Shown here one piece after another: positions 33,768 to 34,803 of a stretch of DNA of 34,803 bases. The notes beneath the pieces were generated by a model. The model worked only from the letters and a program-made list of their open reading frames with translations. It did not search any database and was not told where the DNA came from. Where the stretch lies: positions 1-34,803 of the IMG/VR virus record IMGVR_UViG_3300046791_000145; one strand, 5' to 3'. The stretch comes from a virus. Every line of letters begins with the position of its first letter. Within the stretch, counting starts at the first letter, position 1. A program made the translations under genes and the position numbers.

Positions 33768-33976
33768 TGGGGCGTGCTGCTCGAGGGAATCCGCGCAGTC
33801 CTGACGGGGGGAAGCATCCGCGTGGGCTCTTTCAGGCGCGGTTCATCCGGTTTGCCGATCACTTCCGCACCCGCACCGACTTCGATGCCTATGTTGTCCA
33901 CGCCAACGTGACGGAGCAAGAGCGCCGGCTGCTCGAGCAGTTGCTGCCCGAACGCCTGCGGGTCACGGAGTCCTAA
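33767..33976 (+). CDS. Small basic hypothetical protein
   Basis: A 69-residue protein from ATG 33767 (TAATG overlap). A basic, Gly-rich N-terminus (GRAARGNPRSPDGGKHPRGL) precedes a helix-rich half (RFADHFRTRTDFDAYVVHAN; TEQERRLLEQLLPERLRV). It resembles small head-morphogenesis accessories between terminase and portal. It shares a base with the portal start codon. Family unknown. Confidence 0.62.
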   Translation: MGRAARGNPRSPDGGKHPRGLFQARFIRFADHFRTRTDFDAYVVHANVTEQERRLLEQLLPERLRVTES

Positions 33977-34803
33977 TGGCTGAGAATCCCGGCCGCCCCT
34001 TGCCGGCGCGTCAATCCAGTGACTCCGCAGCCGATGATGCCCTGCTCGTGGAACTCCGCGAGCGGTATACCTACGCCCTTGACCAATGGAAGCCGATCCG
34101 CGATGCCGCAAAGGAAGATATGCGGGTCGTGGGCGGGGATCCGTGGGCGCCGAAGGACCGCAGAGCCCGTGAGGATGCCGGCCGGGTCTGCCTGTCCCTG
34201 GACGAGCTGCATCAATACTTCAATCAACTGATCAATGAGGTCCGTGCCAATCCCCGGGCGCCGAAGTTTGACCCGACAGGCAACGGGGCGAACGCGCAGA
34301 CCGCCGAGTTCTACCAAGGCAAGATGCGGGAGATTGAGTATCGCTCGCAGGCGCAGATTGCCTATACCACGGCCTTTCAGAACGCCGTGCATCAGTCTTA
34401 CGGCTGGCTGCGGTTCAACACGAAGTATCAGCCCAAGGGCTTCGTGCAGGACTTGTGGATTGACAGCATCGAGAACCCAGACCTCGTGCTGTCGGACCCT
34501 GATGCCTTGCGGCCGTCGTCCAGCGATCAGACCTACCTGTTCTATCTGCAGTCGCGGAGCATCAAGGAGTTTCGCCGGGAGTTCCCCAATGCTCAAGTGA
34601 CCAACTTCACGCCCGAAGTGGTGAGCCAGGCGCCGGCTTGGATTACCCCGGAGCGCGTCCAGGTGGCGGAATACTGGGTGGTCGAGCCGGTCACGAAGGA
34701 ACTCGTCCTGCTGCAACTGCCAGACGGTCGGACGCAGGGCTTCTACACCGACGAACTCGAGCAGATGCCGACGAACGGCGCGAAGGTCGTGGACCGCCGG
34801 CAG
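33976..34803 (+). CDS. P22-like portal protein, 3'-truncated
   Basis: A reading frame from ATG 33976 (TAATG) open to the window end, 276 residues visible. P22-type portal features include LRERYTYALDQWKPIRDAAK, DLWIDSIENPDLVLSDPDAL and the early QLINEVRANPRAPKF region, followed by EVVSQAPAWITPERVQVAEY. P22 portal is about 725 residues, so this is probably the first third or more. The protein forms the dodecameric ring through which terminase pumps DNA. The rest, and probably scaffold and coat, lie beyond the window. Confidence 0.85.
   Translation, partial: MAENPGRPLPARQSSDSAADDALLVELRERYTYALDQWKPIRDAAKEDMRVVGGDPWAPKDRRAREDAGRVCLSLDELHQYFNQLINEVRANPRAPKFDPTGNGANAQTAEFYQGKMREIEYRSQAQIAYTTAFQNAVHQSYGWLRFNTKYQPKGFVQDLWIDSIENPDLVLSDPDALRPSSSDQTYLFYLQSRSIKEFRREFPNAQVTNFTPEVVSQAPAWITPERVQVAEYWVVEPVTKELVLLQLPDGRTQGFYTDELEQMPTNGAKVVDRRQ

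Overview
The window is bacteriophage DNA from end to end. It is a compact, GC-rich genome in which almost every gene runs rightward and neighbours are joined by 1-8 base stop/start overlaps (ATGA, GTGA, TAATG, TAGTG). The head and packaging genes point to a P22-like, short-tailed dsDNA phage: a terminase pair, a P22-type portal, a P22 gp10-type stabilisation/adaptor protein, and three long ejection-type internal proteins. The host cannot be read from the sequence. No integrase, tRNA or CRISPR array was seen, so there is no direct evidence of lysogeny. The window looks like most of one genome opened between portal and tail genes: it starts inside a structural gene and ends inside the portal gene, and no full-length coat or scaffold gene lies inside.

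Layout. 1-3178: virion surface proteins, including a lectin-like protein and a 619-residue collagen-like fibre. 3178-8325: a sugar-modification cassette with two glycosyltransferase-like proteins, a DUF6625-like protein, a deacetylase-methyltransferase fusion and a TylCIII/NovU-type sugar C-methyltransferase, interrupted by a NUMOD3/HNH homing-type endonuclease. 8325-11440: a gp10-like adaptor that appears split in two, with two unrelated genes between its halves. 11440-12537: a second collagen-like fibre. 12566-18577: a GNAT-like protein and three internal virion/ejection proteins. 18625-23193: appendage and lysis genes (M15-like endolysin, two small two-helix membrane proteins, a secreted protein), with a GH5-like glycosidase and its partner in the middle. 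23126-23580: the only leftward genes. 23655-27191: early genes with a recombination module (ERF annealing protein, YqaJ exonuclease, NinB-like protein, HNH nuclease). 27334-29370: replication protein, zinc protein, VRR-NUC nuclease, DNA methyltransferase. 29375-30622: small unknowns. 30647-34803: terminase, a Tat-signal protein with a coat-like segment, small proteins and the portal.

Regulation. Two sigma70-like promoters diverge at 23588-23648 and a third lies at 27294-27322. In all three the -10 box lies so close to the start codon that the mRNA would be leaderless or nearly so. A distinct motif of about 20 bases around TATACT recurs just before three genes that lack a Shine-Dalgarno sequence (12566, 30647, 33156/33174). 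Two TTGACnGTCA palindromes, 19 bases apart, sit on the 27294 promoter.

The most interesting features are the sugar cassette beside a threonine-rich collagen fibre, which suggests a phage that glycosylates its own fibres, and the split adaptor gene. Functions are inferred by reading motifs; no database search was run.
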